This document shows positions 34,375 to 44,025 of a stretch of 64,000 nt of DNA, one piece after another. Each line of letters begins with the position of its first letter. Position 1 is the stretch's first letter. The position numbers and the translations under genes were made by a program. Where the stretch lies: positions 62,001 through 126,000 of the forward strand of contig JAFDVW010000016.1 in assembly GCA_018268755.1 (NCBI GenBank), in the 5' to 3' direction. Below the pieces are notes generated by a model. It saw only the letters and a program-made list of their open reading frames with translations. It was not told the origin of the DNA and ran no database searches. This stretch comes from Acidobacteriota bacterium (GTDB lineage: Bacteria; Acidobacteriota; Terriglobia; Terriglobales; Acidobacteriaceae).

Positions 34375-36186
34375 ATGATAGGGCTCAAGCCGGAGTATCT
34401 CCGCAGCAGCAGATCGCACAATGCGCTGGAAGCCGGCATCCGCAAGATCGAGCGGCGCGAGTGGTGGCTGTGGACGATTGCTATCCTGATCACCCTGCTG
34501 CTGACCATGGGCATCGTCTCCTTCATCGCCCCCATGCTCCGCCTGCGGGTGGAAGATGCTGATCTGGGACAGCTGGGCACAGCGGTGCGCGCGCTGGTGG
34601 GGCTGGTGCTGGTGTTCGACATTTACACCGTGTACCAGCAACTGCAGATCTACCGCATGCGGCGGCGCCTGATGGAACGGGAAGAGCTGTTCCGGCTGAT
34701 CACAGAAAATGCCGCTGACATGATCGCGGTAGTGGACACCAAGGGCCATCGCCTGTACAACAGCCCCTCCTACGAAAAAATTCTGGGCTTTACCGCCAAC
34801 GAACTGAAAGCCACTTCTTCTTTTGAACAGATCCATCCCGACGATCAGCCGCTGGTCAAGGAAGCGGCCCAGGAAGCCTCGCAATTGGGCAAGGGGCGGC
34901 GCATCGAATATCGCATGCGCCACAAGGACGGGAGCTGGCGCTTTTTCGAGTCCACCGCCAGCGCCATCTTCGGGCGAGACGACAAGGTGGAGAAGCTGGT
35001 CATCGTCAATCGCGATATCACCGACCGCCGCCGCCTGGAAGAGCAGTTCCGCCAGGTACAGAAGATGGAGGCCATTGGACGGCTTTCGGGAGGCATCGCC
35101 CACGACTTCAACAATCTTCTCGGCGTGATGATCGGCTACACGGAAATCATGCAGGAGAAGATCGAGCCGCAGAATCCCTTGCGCAACTGCGTGGACGAAG
35201 TGATGGGCGCGGGACGGCGGGCCGCCGCTCTGACCCGGCAACTGCTGGCCTTCAGCCGCCAGCAGGTGCTGGAGCCGCGTATTCTGGACCTGAATGCCAT
35301 TGTCTCCAACATGGAGAAGATGCTGCACCGGCTGATTGGAGAAGATGTGGAGCTGGCCACCGAGCTGAGCCCCGGCCTGTATCTGGTGAAGGCCGATGAA
35401 AGCCAGATTGACCAGATCATCATGAACCTGGCGGTAAACGCGCGCGACGCCATGCCCAAGGGCGGCCAGCTGACCATCAAGACCAGGAATGTGGAGATTG
35501 GCGAGGATTTCGCCCGCAGCCGCTCCTATCCCATGAACTGCGGCTCGTATGTTCAGCTGTCGGTTTCCGACACCGGCTTTGGCATGAACCCGCAGACCCT
35601 GGCCCGCGTCTTCGAGCCTTTCTTTACCACGAAGGAAAAAGGCAAGGGCACCGGCCTGGGACTCTCCACCGTGTACGGCGTGGTCAAGCAAAGCGGCGGC
35701 TACATTGAAGTGGCCAGTGAAGTAGGGGTAGGGACAACTTTTGAAATCTATCTGCCACGCGGGGAAGACAGCGCCCCGGCGAAAAAATCCGCCGAGGTGG
35801 GGATAGCGGGCAGGCTGCCCGGGGAAACGGTATTGCTGGTAGAAGATGAATCTTCCCTGAAGACCCTGACCCGGAATCTGCTGGAATTGTCGGGATACTC
35901 CGTGCTGGAAGCCCGCGATGGTCCGGACGCCCTGGCCCTCAGCCGTCAGCATAAAGAACCGATCCACCTGTTGCTCACCGATATTGTCATGCCCGGCATG
36001 AGCGGCCGCGATTTGGCGGGCCAGCTGGCGCAGGTGCGCCCCGAGATCAAGGTCCTGTATATGTCCGGCTACACCGGGCAAACCTTTGGCGGCCAGGGGA
36101 CCCTTGCGCCGGGCACGCATTTCCTGCAAAAACCTTTCACCCGCGACTCACTCACCCGGAAGATTCGCGAGACCCTGGAAGAGTAG
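34375..36186 (+). CDS. Membrane hybrid histidine kinase with PAS and receiver domains
   Basis: A 603-residue protein: two transmembrane segments (about 32-52 and 72-92), a PAS domain (about 105-215, ending [14 protein letters not shown]), HisKA with the phospho-acceptor in [14 protein letters not shown], HATPase ([33 protein letters not shown]) and a C-terminal receiver (about 488-600, [26 protein letters not shown]). The HDFNNLL form of the H-box belongs to the PAS-sensor hybrid kinases that often lack a cognate DNA-binding regulator nearby. ATG at 34375 has AGGGACAC upstream. Its 3' end overlaps msrQ by 35 bases in the opposite direction. Confidence 0.93.
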   Translation: MIGLKPEYLRSSRSHNALEAGIRKIERREWWLWTIAILITLLLTMGIVSFIAPMLRLRVEDADLGQLGTAVRALVGLVLVFDIYTVYQQLQIYRMRRRLMEREELFRLITENAADMIAVVDTKGHRLYNSPSYEKILGFTANELKATSSFEQIHPDDQPLVKEAAQEASQLGKGRRIEYRMRHKDGSWRFFESTASAIFGRDDKVEKLVIVNRDITDRRRLEEQFRQVQKMEAIGRLSGGIAHDFNNLLGVMIGYTEIMQEKIEPQNPLRNCVDEVMGAGRRAAALTRQLLAFSRQQVLEPRILDLNAIVSNMEKMLHRLIGEDVELATELSPGLYLVKADESQIDQIIMNLAVNARDAMPKGGQLTIKTRNVEIGEDFARSRSYPMNCGSYVQLSVSDTGFGMNPQTLARVFEPFFTTKEKGKGTGLGLSTVYGVVKQSGGYIEVASEVGVGTTFEIYLPRGEDSAPAKKSAEVGIAGRLPGETVLLVEDESSLKTLTRNLLELSGYSVLEARDGPDALALSRQHKEPIHLLLTDIVMPGMSGRDLAGQLAQVRPEIKVLYMSGYTGQTFGGQGTLAPGTHFLQKPFTRDSLTRKIRETLEE

Positions 36187-36787
36187 CCAGACTACGGCCG
36201 CCGGCGTGGCGGCGCGGCCACAGCCAAGCCACTAGACGATAAGCCAGAAGCAGCGTCAAAACCGCGGCGTACTGCAAAGGCGGGCGCAGGTCGGCCTTCA
36301 CCAGCCAGATGTAGTGGATGACGCCGGCCAGCGCGCTGACGTAGACCAGACGATGCAGCCACTGCCAGCGCCGCCCGCCAAGGCGGCGAATCCAGCCCCG
36401 GGTCGAGGTCAGGGCCAACGGCACCATCAGCAAAAAGGCCGTCACGCCCATGGTGATGAAGCGCCGCTTGGCGATATCGGCCAGCATTTCGTGCCAAGAG
36501 AAAAATTTATCCAGCCAGACATAGGTCATCAGGTGCAGCGTTCCGTAGAAGAACGCATAGAGACCGAGCATGCGGCGAAAGCTCACCAGCCAGGGCTGGC
36601 GCAAGAGCTTGCGCAGGGGCGTGACCGAGAGGACGAGAAGAAGGAAGATCAGCGTCCAATCGCCGGTGGAATGGGTGATGACTTCAATGGGATTGGCGCC
36701 CAGTTCTCCGCGATAGGCCAGCCATCCCAGGTGGGCAAGCGGCCCCAGACAGAGCAGAAACACGACGACTTTCGCGGCCCGCAACAT
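36152..36787 (-). CDS. msrQ: Haem-binding membrane subunit of the periplasmic methionine sulfoxide reductase
   Basis: A 211-residue protein with six hydrophobic segments in the MsrQ/YedZ pattern: THSTGDWTL, LRKLLRQPWLVSFRRMLGLY, FFYGTLHLMTYVWLD, RRFITMG, WQWLHRLVYVSALAGVIHYI. The histidines in GTLH, WLHR and GVIHY are the expected haem b ligands. MsrQ passes electrons from quinol or the respiratory chain to MsrP. The start codon lies 8 bases downstream of the msrP stop. The last 35 bases overlap the 3' end of the convergent kinase gene. Confidence 0.95.
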   Translation of the reverse strand: MLRAAKVVVFLLCLGPLAHLGWLAYRGELGANPIEVITHSTGDWTLIFLLLVLSVTPLRKLLRQPWLVSFRRMLGLYAFFYGTLHLMTYVWLDKFFSWHEMLADIAKRRFITMGVTAFLLMVPLALTSTRGWIRRLGGRRWQWLHRLVYVSALAGVIHYIWLVKADLRPPLQYAAVLTLLLAYRLVAWLWPRRHAGGRSLATLPGSRESSG

Positions 36788-36795
36788 GAATGGTC

Positions 36796-37752
36796 TTAGT
36801 AATTCTTTCGCAGGTCCATGCCGCTGTATAAGCCGGCCACCTGATCATATCCATTGAACATCAGGGTCGGGCGCTTGCCGAATTCGCCCAGACGGCGCTC
36901 GCGCGCCTGGCTCCAGCGCGGATGGTCCACGTTGGGATTCACGTTGGAATAAAAACCATACTCTTGCGGCGCCGACTGCTGCCAGGTGTTGACCGGCTGG
37001 TTCTCCACAAAGCGCACCCGCACGATGGCCTTGGCGCTTTTGAAGCCATATTTCCAGGGCAGGACAATTCGCAGAGGCGCCCCGTTCTGGTTGGGCAGGA
37101 CTTCCCCATACATGCCAAAGCAGAGCAGTGCCAGCGGATGCATGGCTTCATCCATGCGCAGGCCTTCGACGTAGGGCCAACGCAGTACGTCCCGCCGCTG
37201 TCCGGGCATTTGCCCCGGATCATAGAGGGTGGTGAATTCCACGAATTTGGCTTTGCCCAGCGGTTCGGCGCGCTTGATCAGTTCGCTGAGCGAGAACCCT
37301 ACCCAGGGCACCACAATCGACCAGCCTTCCACGCAGCGGTGGCGATAGATACGCTCTTCCGGCGCAGCCATCTTCATGATGGAATCTACATCGAGTTCCA
37401 GCTTCTTCTTGACCAGGCCGTCAATTTTCACCGTCCAGGGGCGGGTCTTGAAATTGCGCGCCAAAGAAGCCGGCTCATATTTGTCGGTGGAGAACTCGTA
37501 ATAATTGTTGTAACTGGCGACGTCTTTGAAAGGAGTCACGTTCTCCGTCGTGGAGAACGGACTCTTCTGCAGTCCGTCGATCTTGGCATTGGCCTCGACC
37601 AGGGGCGGAGACGCCAGGGAGTGCACTCCCACTCCCGCCAAGGCCGCCGCGCCCAGCGCCGCGCTTCCCGCCAGAAACTTGCGGCGGTTCAGGTAAAGAC
37701 TCTTGGAGGTAATTTCCGACGAAGCGATATCCGCAGCTTTTTTGATCAACAT
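36796..37752 (-). CDS. msrP: Tat-exported molybdopterin methionine sulfoxide reductase catalytic subunit
   Basis: A 318-residue protein with a twin-arginine signal ([19 protein letters not shown]) and the oxidoreductase molybdopterin-binding fold. The molybdenum-ligating cysteine is in [10 protein letters not shown], and [20 protein letters not shown] and [17 protein letters not shown] are diagnostic of MsrP/YedY. It repairs oxidised methionines of periplasmic proteins. ATG at 37752 is preferred to the frame's upstream limit at 37782 because it matches the family N-terminus. It forms an operon with msrQ. With the Tat-exported Mo hydroxylase at 3064-6190, it is the second periplasmic molybdoenzyme in the window. 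Confidence 0.96.
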   Translation of the reverse strand: MLIKKAADIASSEITSKSLYLNRRKFLAGSAALGAAALAGVGVHSLASPPLVEANAKIDGLQKSPFSTTENVTPFKDVASYNNYYEFSTDKYEPASLARNFKTRPWTVKIDGLVKKKLELDVDSIMKMAAPEERIYRHRCVEGWSIVVPWVGFSLSELIKRAEPLGKAKFVEFTTLYDPGQMPGQRRDVLRWPYVEGLRMDEAMHPLALLCFGMYGEVLPNQNGAPLRIVLPWKYGFKSAKAIVRVRFVENQPVNTWQQSAPQEYGFYSNVNPNVDHPRWSQARERRLGEFGKRPTLMFNGYDQVAGLYSGMDLRKNY

Positions 37753-37869
37753 AGTTTTCTGTCCGGCCCAGGCTGCCCCCAAGCTTATGACGCTGGAAGG
37801 ACGGAAAAAGTTACAGGATTTTGCTCCGCTTCGGGTAAGCCCAAGGCTAAGTGCAGTTTATATCCGCCC

Positions 37870-40398
37870 TCAGGCTTGCGGTTTGGCGTGGAGGACTTCC
37901 CAGACCTTGCGGGAGAGCATGTGCAGGGTAAAGGGCTTCTGCAAAAACTCGGTGCCCGGCTCGAGAACGCCATGGTGGGCAATGGCATCTTCGGCGTATC
38001 CGGAAAGATAGAGCACGCGGGTGGCGGGATGGGAGAGGCAGAGTTGCCGGGCCACTTCCCGTCCGCTGATGCCCGGCATGACCACGTCGGTGATCAGCAT
38101 CTCAATGTTACCGCAGTGGGCGGCGGCGATCTTGAGGGCAGACTCCCCGTTCTCCGCTTCCAGCACGCGATAACCTTTGGCTTCCAGAGTTTCCCGCACC
38201 AGTTGCCGAACAGACTCCTCGTCTTCTACCAGCAAAACCGTCTCGCAGCCTCCGTCGCTGGGCCGCGCGTAGCTCACCGCATTCATCGATTCCGGCTCTT
38301 CTTCCACACGCGGCAAGTAGATGTGGAAGGCCGTACCATGCCCCGGTTCACTTTGCGCAATGACGTAGCCGCCGCTCTGCTTGATGATGCCGTACACCGT
38401 GGAAAGTCCCAGACCCGTACCCTTCCCTTTTTCCTTGGTGGTGAAGAAAGGCTCGAAAATGCGCGACTGGGTCTCCTTGTCCATACCCTGGCCGGTGTCG
38501 GTGACCGAGAGCTGCACGTATTGCCCGGGCTGCATGTAGGTGAATTCCCGGCGGGAATCGAGGTAGACGTTGGCGGTCTGGATGGTGATGCGCCCGCCCT
38601 CAGGCATAGCGTCTTTGGCGTTGACCACCAGGTTCATCAGGACCTGCTCCACCTGGCCGGCATCGGCGCGGGTGCGGCCCAGGTTGGAAGCCAGGCGGGT
38701 GACCAGCTCGATATCTTCTCCGATCAGGGGCCGCAGCAGACGTTCCATGTCGGCAACGATGACGTTGATGTCCACCACTTTGAGTTCGAGGAGTTGTTTC
38801 CGGCTAAAGGCCAGCAACTGCTTGGTCAAGGTAGTGGCGCGGTCGGAGGCTTGCTGGATGGCCTCAATCTTGGGGTACAGAGCATGGCGGCGATCGATGT
38901 TCTCCAACAGGACTTCGGTGTAGCCGCCAATCACCATGAGGAGATTGTTGAAGTCATGGGCCACGCCTCCGGCCAAACGCCCCACCGCCTCCATCTTCTG
39001 GGCCTGGCGGAACTGTTCCTCCAGGGTGCGCCGCTCGGTGACATCTTCGGCGATGATTTCCAGGACGCGTTCGCCCTCCTCGGGGCGCTCCACCAGAATG
39101 CCGCTGAGCCGGACGGTGATCAGACTGCCGTCCTTGCGTTTCCAGCGCACCTCGACGTTGGTCAGACGATCGCCCTGGCTGAATTCGCGCAGTACGCGGG
39201 CCTGTTCTTCGCTGTCCACAAAAACACTGTGGGCCGCGGCCAAGGCCAGCACTTCTTCGGCGGAATCGTAGCCCAACATGGAGACCAGCGCGGGATTCAC
39301 ATCCAGAAAGCGCCCCTCGAGGGTGGAACGGTAGATGCCATAGACCGCGCTCAACACCAGCGAGCGATAGCGCGTCTCGGAGCGGCGCAGCGCTTCTTCA
39401 TGACGCTTATGCTCAATGCCGGCGGCCAGCTGCTGCGAGACAAACGACAGCACCTCCTTGTCTTTGGCGGTGAAGCGCGCGTGGGCATGGTAGCTTTGCA
39501 CGACCACTACGCCAAAGGTGTGGCTGGCGTTCTTTAAAGGAACCCCCAGCCAGTCAAGCGACGGCGCCCCAATCAGCTCCACTTCTTTTTGCTGGACCAG
39601 CTCTTCGAAACTCTCCGCCGTGCACAGCAGGGGCTCCCCGCTGCGAAGGACATATTCGGTCAGGCCATGGCCAAACTTCCGGCAGGCCGGCGCGGCCTCC
39701 GCTTCGTCGGCAAAGTAGGGAAAGCTGATGGTTTGCGTGGCGGGATCGTAAATCGCGATATAAAAATTGCGGGCATACATCAGCTCTCCCACAATGCCAT
39801 GGATCGAGCGATAGAAATTCTGCAAGGTGGTGGTTGAACTGGCAATTTCCGCAATGCGGTAGAGGGCGGCGCTGAGCGCTTCGGCGCGTTTCTGGCTGGA
39901 GATATCGCGGTACAACACGCAGGAGGCGCTGCGCTTGCCATGCACCGAGACCGAGGACCCCGAGATCAGCACATCAATCAGGGCGCCATCTTTTCTCTGC
40001 CGTTTGGTCTCGAGCGTGACCTTCTCGCCCCGGTTCAGCATTTCGCCCAGCCAGCGGGTTTCGGCATGGCGATCCGGAGGCACAATCAGGGTATCAATGC
40101 GCTGCCCCAGGGTCTCCTCCGGCTGGAAACCAAACATGCGGGTAAACTCCCCGTTGATGCGCATGATGTGGTGCTGGCGGTCGAGAATGCTGATGGCTTC
40201 CGGGGCCGACTCGATGAGTTGCTCTAAATAGGCCTTCTGGACCTCGGGATCGTCCAGGCGCAGGGTGGCGCTTTCCGTCGACTGGGGCGGGCCTCCGACC
40301 TGGGTCAAGCCGGCTCGGCCCAGTTCCAGCGATTTGCGCAGCGCGCGAGCACGCGCCACGTCGCCGGCCGATGCTGGTCGGGTGATTTTGTCACCCAT
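37870..40398 (-). CDS. Soluble hybrid histidine kinase (PAS-GAF-PAS-HisKA-HATPase-REC)
   Basis: An 842-residue protein with no membrane segment. The first PAS (about 58-175) ends [11 protein letters not shown], a GAF domain spans about 185-330 ([30 protein letters not shown]), and a second PAS spans about 345-460. The HisKA H-box is [14 protein letters not shown], HATPase motifs are [14 protein letters not shown] and [13 protein letters not shown], and the receiver (about 725-840) has [21 protein letters not shown] and KPFT. The kinase core closely resembles that of the hybrid kinase at 34375-36186, suggesting paralogy. ATG at 40398 has GGGAGGGGGACCC upstream. Confidence 0.93.
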   Translation of the reverse strand: MGDKITRPASAGDVARARALRKSLELGRAGLTQVGGPPQSTESATLRLDDPEVQKAYLEQLIESAPEAISILDRQHHIMRINGEFTRMFGFQPEETLGQRIDTLIVPPDRHAETRWLGEMLNRGEKVTLETKRQRKDGALIDVLISGSSVSVHGKRSASCVLYRDISSQKRAEALSAALYRIAEIASSTTTLQNFYRSIHGIVGELMYARNFYIAIYDPATQTISFPYFADEAEAAPACRKFGHGLTEYVLRSGEPLLCTAESFEELVQQKEVELIGAPSLDWLGVPLKNASHTFGVVVVQSYHAHARFTAKDKEVLSFVSQQLAAGIEHKRHEEALRRSETRYRSLVLSAVYGIYRSTLEGRFLDVNPALVSMLGYDSAEEVLALAAAHSVFVDSEEQARVLREFSQGDRLTNVEVRWKRKDGSLITVRLSGILVERPEEGERVLEIIAEDVTERRTLEEQFRQAQKMEAVGRLAGGVAHDFNNLLMVIGGYTEVLLENIDRRHALYPKIEAIQQASDRATTLTKQLLAFSRKQLLELKVVDINVIVADMERLLRPLIGEDIELVTRLASNLGRTRADAGQVEQVLMNLVVNAKDAMPEGGRITIQTANVYLDSRREFTYMQPGQYVQLSVTDTGQGMDKETQSRIFEPFFTTKEKGKGTGLGLSTVYGIIKQSGGYVIAQSEPGHGTAFHIYLPRVEEEPESMNAVSYARPSDGGCETVLLVEDEESVRQLVRETLEAKGYRVLEAENGESALKIAAAHCGNIEMLITDVVMPGISGREVARQLCLSHPATRVLYLSGYAEDAIAHHGVLEPGTEFLQKPFTLHMLSRKVWEVLHAKPQA

Positions 40399-40503
40399 TG
40401 GGTCCCCCTCCCATTTTTCACAGCAAAACCCTCCTCGATGGTACTTGCGGAGGACATGACCGGAAAGTTACTGAGGTAACGGAAATCGTTGACAAGAAAG
40501 GAG

Positions 40504-40860
40504 CTACTGCTGAGCGGCCAACATTTCACAGACCCGCTGGATGGTGTCCTGCTGCTCGGGAGAGCGAGCTAAAAACTCGAAGCCGTGCCGCAGTCCTACA
40601 CGGTACCGGACCAAGGCCCTTATCTTTACGGGATAGGTCGCCAGGGGCAGGTTCAATTCCATGGAAACCACCTCGCCCGGATTCAACTCCTGGGTGAGCG
40701 TGGCCCCAATACCATCCTCGCCCAATTCGTTGGAGCGCCCCCAAAGGGAAACCACCTCCCCCCCGCGGAACACCTGCACGTTGACGCGCACATCCAGCCC
40801 AAACCGCGGAAAGCGGCGGCGATATTTGCTGTCGGTGGGGGGCGATGAGGCTCCGCTCAA
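40504..40860 (-). CDS. PilZ domain protein
   Basis: A protein of about 118 residues with a single PilZ fold: RRRFPRFGLDVRVNV, GRSNELGEDGIGATL, ELNPGEVVSMELNLP and RVGLRHGFEFL. The RxxxR arginines for c-di-GMP are present, but the second motif (D/N-x-S-x-x-G) reads NELGEDG, with Gly where Ser is usual, so binding may be altered. TTG at 40860 is chosen because GGAG lies seven bases upstream; TTG at 40878 is the alternative. It lies just downstream of the soluble hybrid kinase in transcription order reversed, 105 bases away. Confidence 0.8.
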   Translation of the reverse strand: MSGASSPPTDSKYRRRFPRFGLDVRVNVQVFRGGEVVSLWGRSNELGEDGIGATLTQELNPGEVVSMELNLPLATYPVKIRALVRYRVGLRHGFEFLARSPEQQDTIQRVCEMLAAQQ

Positions 40861-40916
40861 GACTTGGCTCCAGAACAAGATGGCATGCGTGCAGTGAGAA
40901 TCATAGAGATTGCGGG

Positions 40917-41405
40917 CTAATTGCCGTGCAAGACATAACCGGGTTCCAGCGGCAGTTTCCCGCCCACCTTCAGCACTTTGACCCCGCCGGTAATGGAATA
41001 AACGTCCACCAGACCAACAGCGCCCACCATGGACTGCACCTTCTCCACCACCGCTTCATCGGAGTCAACAACGATAATCGCGGGATGATTGGCCCGCCCA
41101 CGGTTGGCCGCACTGATCAGGGTGAAGACTTCGTCTTTGCCCAAGCCATAGACCTTCTCCAAGACCAACTTCATCTCGGCGGAGGCGGGATCGCGCAGAA
41201 TAAAAGTCACCGGCTTGCCTTCCGGCCAGCGATTGGTTTGGCCTTTGCAGATCTTCACCAGGTCCGCCATAGGCAAGGCCGTGACCGCGTTGGTCTTATT
41301 GGAAATCAGGGCAAAGTCCTTGGCCCCGGCCAGAGATGCGCTGAGCCCAAGAAATGCGATGATCAAAAGACGTACAGTCAGCACTCCCCGCCCCCAGTCC
41401 GCCAA
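40917..41405 (-). CDS. Secreted phosphate-binding-like (PstS-type) small periplasmic protein
   Basis: A protein of about 162 residues with signal peptide VRLLIIAFLGLSASLAGA and a mature part FALISNKTNAVTALPMADLV, then KPVTFILRDPAS and IIVVDSDEAVVEKVQSMVGA. This is the pattern of truncated type 2 periplasmic binding proteins related to PstS-like domains found alone in Proteobacteria and Acidobacteriota, where the ligand is not known. TTG at 41405 is chosen because GGGAGAC precedes it; the frame continues 43 codons upstream without a ribosome-binding site. The function remains uncertain. Confidence 0.7.
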   Translation of the reverse strand: MADWGRGVLTVRLLIIAFLGLSASLAGAKDFALISNKTNAVTALPMADLVKICKGQTNRWPEGKPVTFILRDPASAEMKLVLEKVYGLGKDEVFTLISAANRGRANHPAIIVVDSDEAVVEKVQSMVGAVGLVDVYSITGGVKVLKVGGKLPLEPGYVLHGN

Positions 41406-41610
41406 GTCTCCCTGCAATTGTCCCCGAAGTTTGCACTGCGGCTCAATGGCGGGCCGCACTTTGTACCCCCGGAGGTAACATGCAGGGGAACAGTCCGCCG
41501 CTGGCGGTCCGGCCCACAAACCGCGCCCTGTCATTTATACTGAAACCCTTCCGTTTAGCATTGGAATCTTAAGCGACAGCCCGGACATCAGAAGATGTGG
41601 AGGAAGAATC

Positions 41611-42228
41611 ATGGCGCATGAATTACCCCCTTTACCGTACGGCTACGACGCGCTCGAGCCGGTGATTGACAAGCAAACCATGACGCTGCATCACGATATG
41701 CACCACGCAGCGTATGTGAAGAACCTGAATGCGGCGCTGGAGAAACACCCCGCCCTGCAAAGCAAGAGCGCCGAGGACTTGATCCGCGACCTGAGCGCCG
41801 TGCCCGAGGACATTCGCACCGCGGTGCGCAATAACGGCGGAGGACATGTGAACCACACCATGTTCTGGAAGATCATGAAGCCGCAGGGTGGCGGCGAGCC
41901 GACCGGCGCCATTGCCGAGGCGATCCAGAAGAGCTTTGGCAGCTTCAAGGACTTTCAGGCCAAATTCAACGATGCCGGAACCAAGCAGTTCGGGTCGGGC
42001 TGGGTGTGGCTGGCCGGCAAACCCAGCGGCGAAGTGGTGGTGCTGAGCACGGCGAACCAGGACAATCCGCTTTCCCAGGGCCTTTATCCCATCTTCGGCA
42101 ACGATGTGTGGGAGCATGCCTATTACCTGAAGTACAACAATCGCCGTCCTGAGTACCTCGGCGCGTGGTGGAACGTGGTGAACTGGGAGGAGATCAACAA
42201 ACGCTACCAGGCAAGCTTGTCCAAGTAG
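41611..42228 (+). CDS. Fe/Mn superoxide dismutase
   Basis: A 205-residue superoxide dismutase. Metal ligands are seen in [16 protein letters not shown] (His), [10 protein letters not shown] (His) and [11 protein letters not shown] (Asp and His). GGG before HVNH and the FGSGWVWL sequence favour the Mn-type or cambialistic form over pure Fe enzymes, but metal choice cannot be read with certainty. It detoxifies superoxide in the cytoplasm. ATG at 41611 has a GGAGGAA site (41591-41605) upstream; a weak TATACT box lies at 41536-41541. A strong terminator follows at 42248-42274. Confidence 0.96.
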   Translation: MAHELPPLPYGYDALEPVIDKQTMTLHHDMHHAAYVKNLNAALEKHPALQSKSAEDLIRDLSAVPEDIRTAVRNNGGGHVNHTMFWKIMKPQGGGEPTGAIAEAIQKSFGSFKDFQAKFNDAGTKQFGSGWVWLAGKPSGEVVVLSTANQDNPLSQGLYPIFGNDVWEHAYYLKYNNRRPEYLGAWWNVVNWEEINKRYQASLSK

Positions 42229-42247
42229 CTTCCCAATCAGCGAAAGC

Positions 42248-42274
42248 AAAGGGCCGGAATTCCGGCCCTTTTTT
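42248..42274 (+). terminator. Intrinsic terminator of the superoxide dismutase gene
   Basis: The 18-base palindrome GGGCCGGAATTCCGGCCC with flanking AAA and TTTTTT forms a perfect stem and U-tract 19 bases after the stop. The next 280 bases up to 42556 show no gene. Confidence 0.93.
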
Positions 42275-42556
42275 GCTGGATGGAGGAAAGCTCAGGGCCG
42301 GCAGCTTCTTCGCTTCATGCCGTCAAGAACTTAGCCACGATGTACAAAATCGTTTTTTTGCATTGGACTTCCCTCCGGGAGCCGGGCACACTGGATTGTG
42401 GTATACGCTGCTCAGTTGCAGTTTTAGCTTGAACCCGGCATAGTTCGTTGCCTTCCCAAGTAGTTTCCTGACCTCGTCGTCCTCACTATCACCTGCGACC
42501 TATGGCTGCGCGTGTGCGCGGCGGTAGCCGCTTTTTCTCTCGAGAGGAGTTTTGTC

Positions 42557-42982
42557 ATGAAATCACTTCGGAATCTCTTTCTGGTCGCGGGGTTTGCCGC
42601 CATCACGTTATTGTCCACCTTTGCCGCTGCCGAGCCTTCCTCCTCCGGCGCCTTCACCCTGCCGCAGGAAGCGCGCTGGGGCAGCGTGGTGCTGCCGGCG
42701 GGCCGCTACATTTATGCGGTGGAGTATAGGGGCGCGGGGACCGTGGTGACCATCAAAACCGGCGCGGGACGCCCGGTCGCGATGATCCTACCCCAGACCT
42801 ATTCGCAGGTGCCTTACAGCGGCCCGGACCAGGTGACGATGCGGACCCAGGGCAGCGAAACCTACATCACCAGCTTGCGTGTGGCCTCGCTCGGCATGCT
42901 GCTGGAGTATGCCACGCCCGAGCCCGCCAAGACGGTGGTGGCCAGCACCAGCGCCGCTCTAGCGACCGGCGGCAGCAAGTAG
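42557..42982 (+). CDS. Small secreted hypothetical protein
   Basis: A 141-residue protein with signal peptide (LFLVAGFAAITLLSTFAAA) and a beta-rich mature part (RWGSVVLPAGRYIYAVEYRG, TVVTIKTGAGRPVAMI). Proteins of this type, with a SVxLPAGxYxY turn, are widespread in Acidobacteriota and have no assigned function. ATG at 42557 is selected by the GAGAGGAG site upstream; the frame continues 15 codons earlier without one. A clear hairpin follows the stop codon. Confidence 0.8.
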   Translation: MKSLRNLFLVAGFAAITLLSTFAAAEPSSSGAFTLPQEARWGSVVLPAGRYIYAVEYRGAGTVVTIKTGAGRPVAMILPQTYSQVPYSGPDQVTMRTQGSETYITSLRVASLGMLLEYATPEPAKTVVASTSAALATGGSK

Positions 42983-42988
42983 CAAACA

Positions 42989-43020
42989 TTGGCGGGAGTG
43001 AGGCATCTCACTCCCGCCAA
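42989..43020 (+). terminator. Long perfect stem-loop after the small secreted protein gene
   Basis: TTGGCGGGAGTGAG and CTCACTCCCGCCAA form a 14-base perfect stem with a GCAT loop. There is no long U-tract directly after it (TTTTTC comes 13 bases later), so it may act as a bidirectional terminator for the convergent GAF-ANTAR gene as well. Confidence 0.75.
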
Positions 43021-43051
43021 ATGATCTGCTGATTTTTCTCCTCGGGAAATC

Positions 43052-43786
43052 TCAGTTGGTGTGGGTCCCGCGCTTCAATTCATCTGCCAGTAGAATGGCC
43101 TCGGCAATTTCCTTCAGAGACTTGCGTTTCTGCCGGCTCTGCCGGCGCAGGGCCAGATAGGCCTGCTCTTCGTTGAGGCCCAGTTCGCGTTGCACAATGC
43201 CCTTGGCGCGCTCCACCAGCTTGCGGGTTTCGAGCTGTTGCGAGAGGTTCTGGTTCTCATCTTCCAGGCGGGCCACTTCAATTTCCGCGCCCACCAGAAA
43301 ACCGATGGTCGAGATCAGCCGGATTTGCCGCTGGGTATAAATGTGCGGCTGGCGGTGCTGCAGGTTGATCACGCCCACCACCCGCCCATGGCACAACAGG
43401 GGCACAGAAAGAAAGGCCTCAAAGGTGTCTTCCGGCAGCTCGTTAAAGAACTTGAAACGATAATCGCTCGCGGCATTGCGGTGGATGGCCACCGGCTCAT
43501 GGTGCTCCGCCACCCATCCGGTAATGCCCTGTCCTACCGGAAATTTCAACCGGTCGATGACATCGGGATGCGGGTTCTTGGAGGCGCACAGCACCAGCTC
43601 GTCGTTCTTGAGAATGTAGATAAAGCAGGAATCACAACGCACCAGCGCGGAAGCAAATTCCACAATCCGGTCCAGCACATCGTGCAGCTGATCGGAGGCA
43701 GCCATACGGCTGCCGATTTCATGCAGTAGGTCTACGTGATGATCGTGATTAGAAGAAGATGACTCCATTGTAGATATAGACTCCAT
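43052..43786 (-). CDS. GAF-ANTAR antitermination regulator
   Basis: A 244-residue protein with an N-terminal GAF domain (about 20-165, LVRCDSCFIYILKNDELVLC, VGQGITGWVAEHHEPVAI, SVPLLCHGRVVGVINLQHR) joined by a short coiled coil to an ANTAR domain (about 180-240, LVERAKGIVQRELGLNEEQA and YLALRRQSRQKRKSLKEIAE). ANTAR domains bind tandem hairpins in mRNA leaders and block terminator formation. The GAF domain would supply the signal. No kinase is adjacent, so control is probably by direct ligand or redox sensing. ATG at 43786 is used; ATG at codon 7 is an alternative. Confidence 0.93.
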   Translation of the reverse strand: MESISTMESSSSNHDHHVDLLHEIGSRMAASDQLHDVLDRIVEFASALVRCDSCFIYILKNDELVLCASKNPHPDVIDRLKFPVGQGITGWVAEHHEPVAIHRNAASDYRFKFFNELPEDTFEAFLSVPLLCHGRVVGVINLQHRQPHIYTQRQIRLISTIGFLVGAEIEVARLEDENQNLSQQLETRKLVERAKGIVQRELGLNEEQAYLALRRQSRQKRKSLKEIAEAILLADELKRGTHTN

Positions 43787-43963
43787 GGTCTAACGGTATC
43801 GGCGGCGGACCAGGCTGTCCAATTAGTTTTCTTGATCGAGGGGATAAGTGACAAGTAGCTGAAAATAAGGTGGATATTTTCGAACCAGCACAACGAAATG
43901 TGAATGGCCGGTTAAAGCCGCGCCAGAGCGGGAAAGTCAGGACCCTCGCCTCCCCTCCGGGAC

Positions 43964-43999
43964 AAAAAAAAATGGCGGAAGCGCCCGCGCGCTTCCGCC
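43964..43999 (-). terminator. Intrinsic terminator of pruA
   Basis: On the minus strand GGCGGAAGCGC and GCGCTTCCGCC form a stem with a short GC loop and are followed by ATTTTTTTTT. It lies 26 bases after the pruA stop codon. Confidence 0.93.
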
Positions 44000-44025
44000 T
44001 TATGTCTCTCAGTATCTTTGGACGT

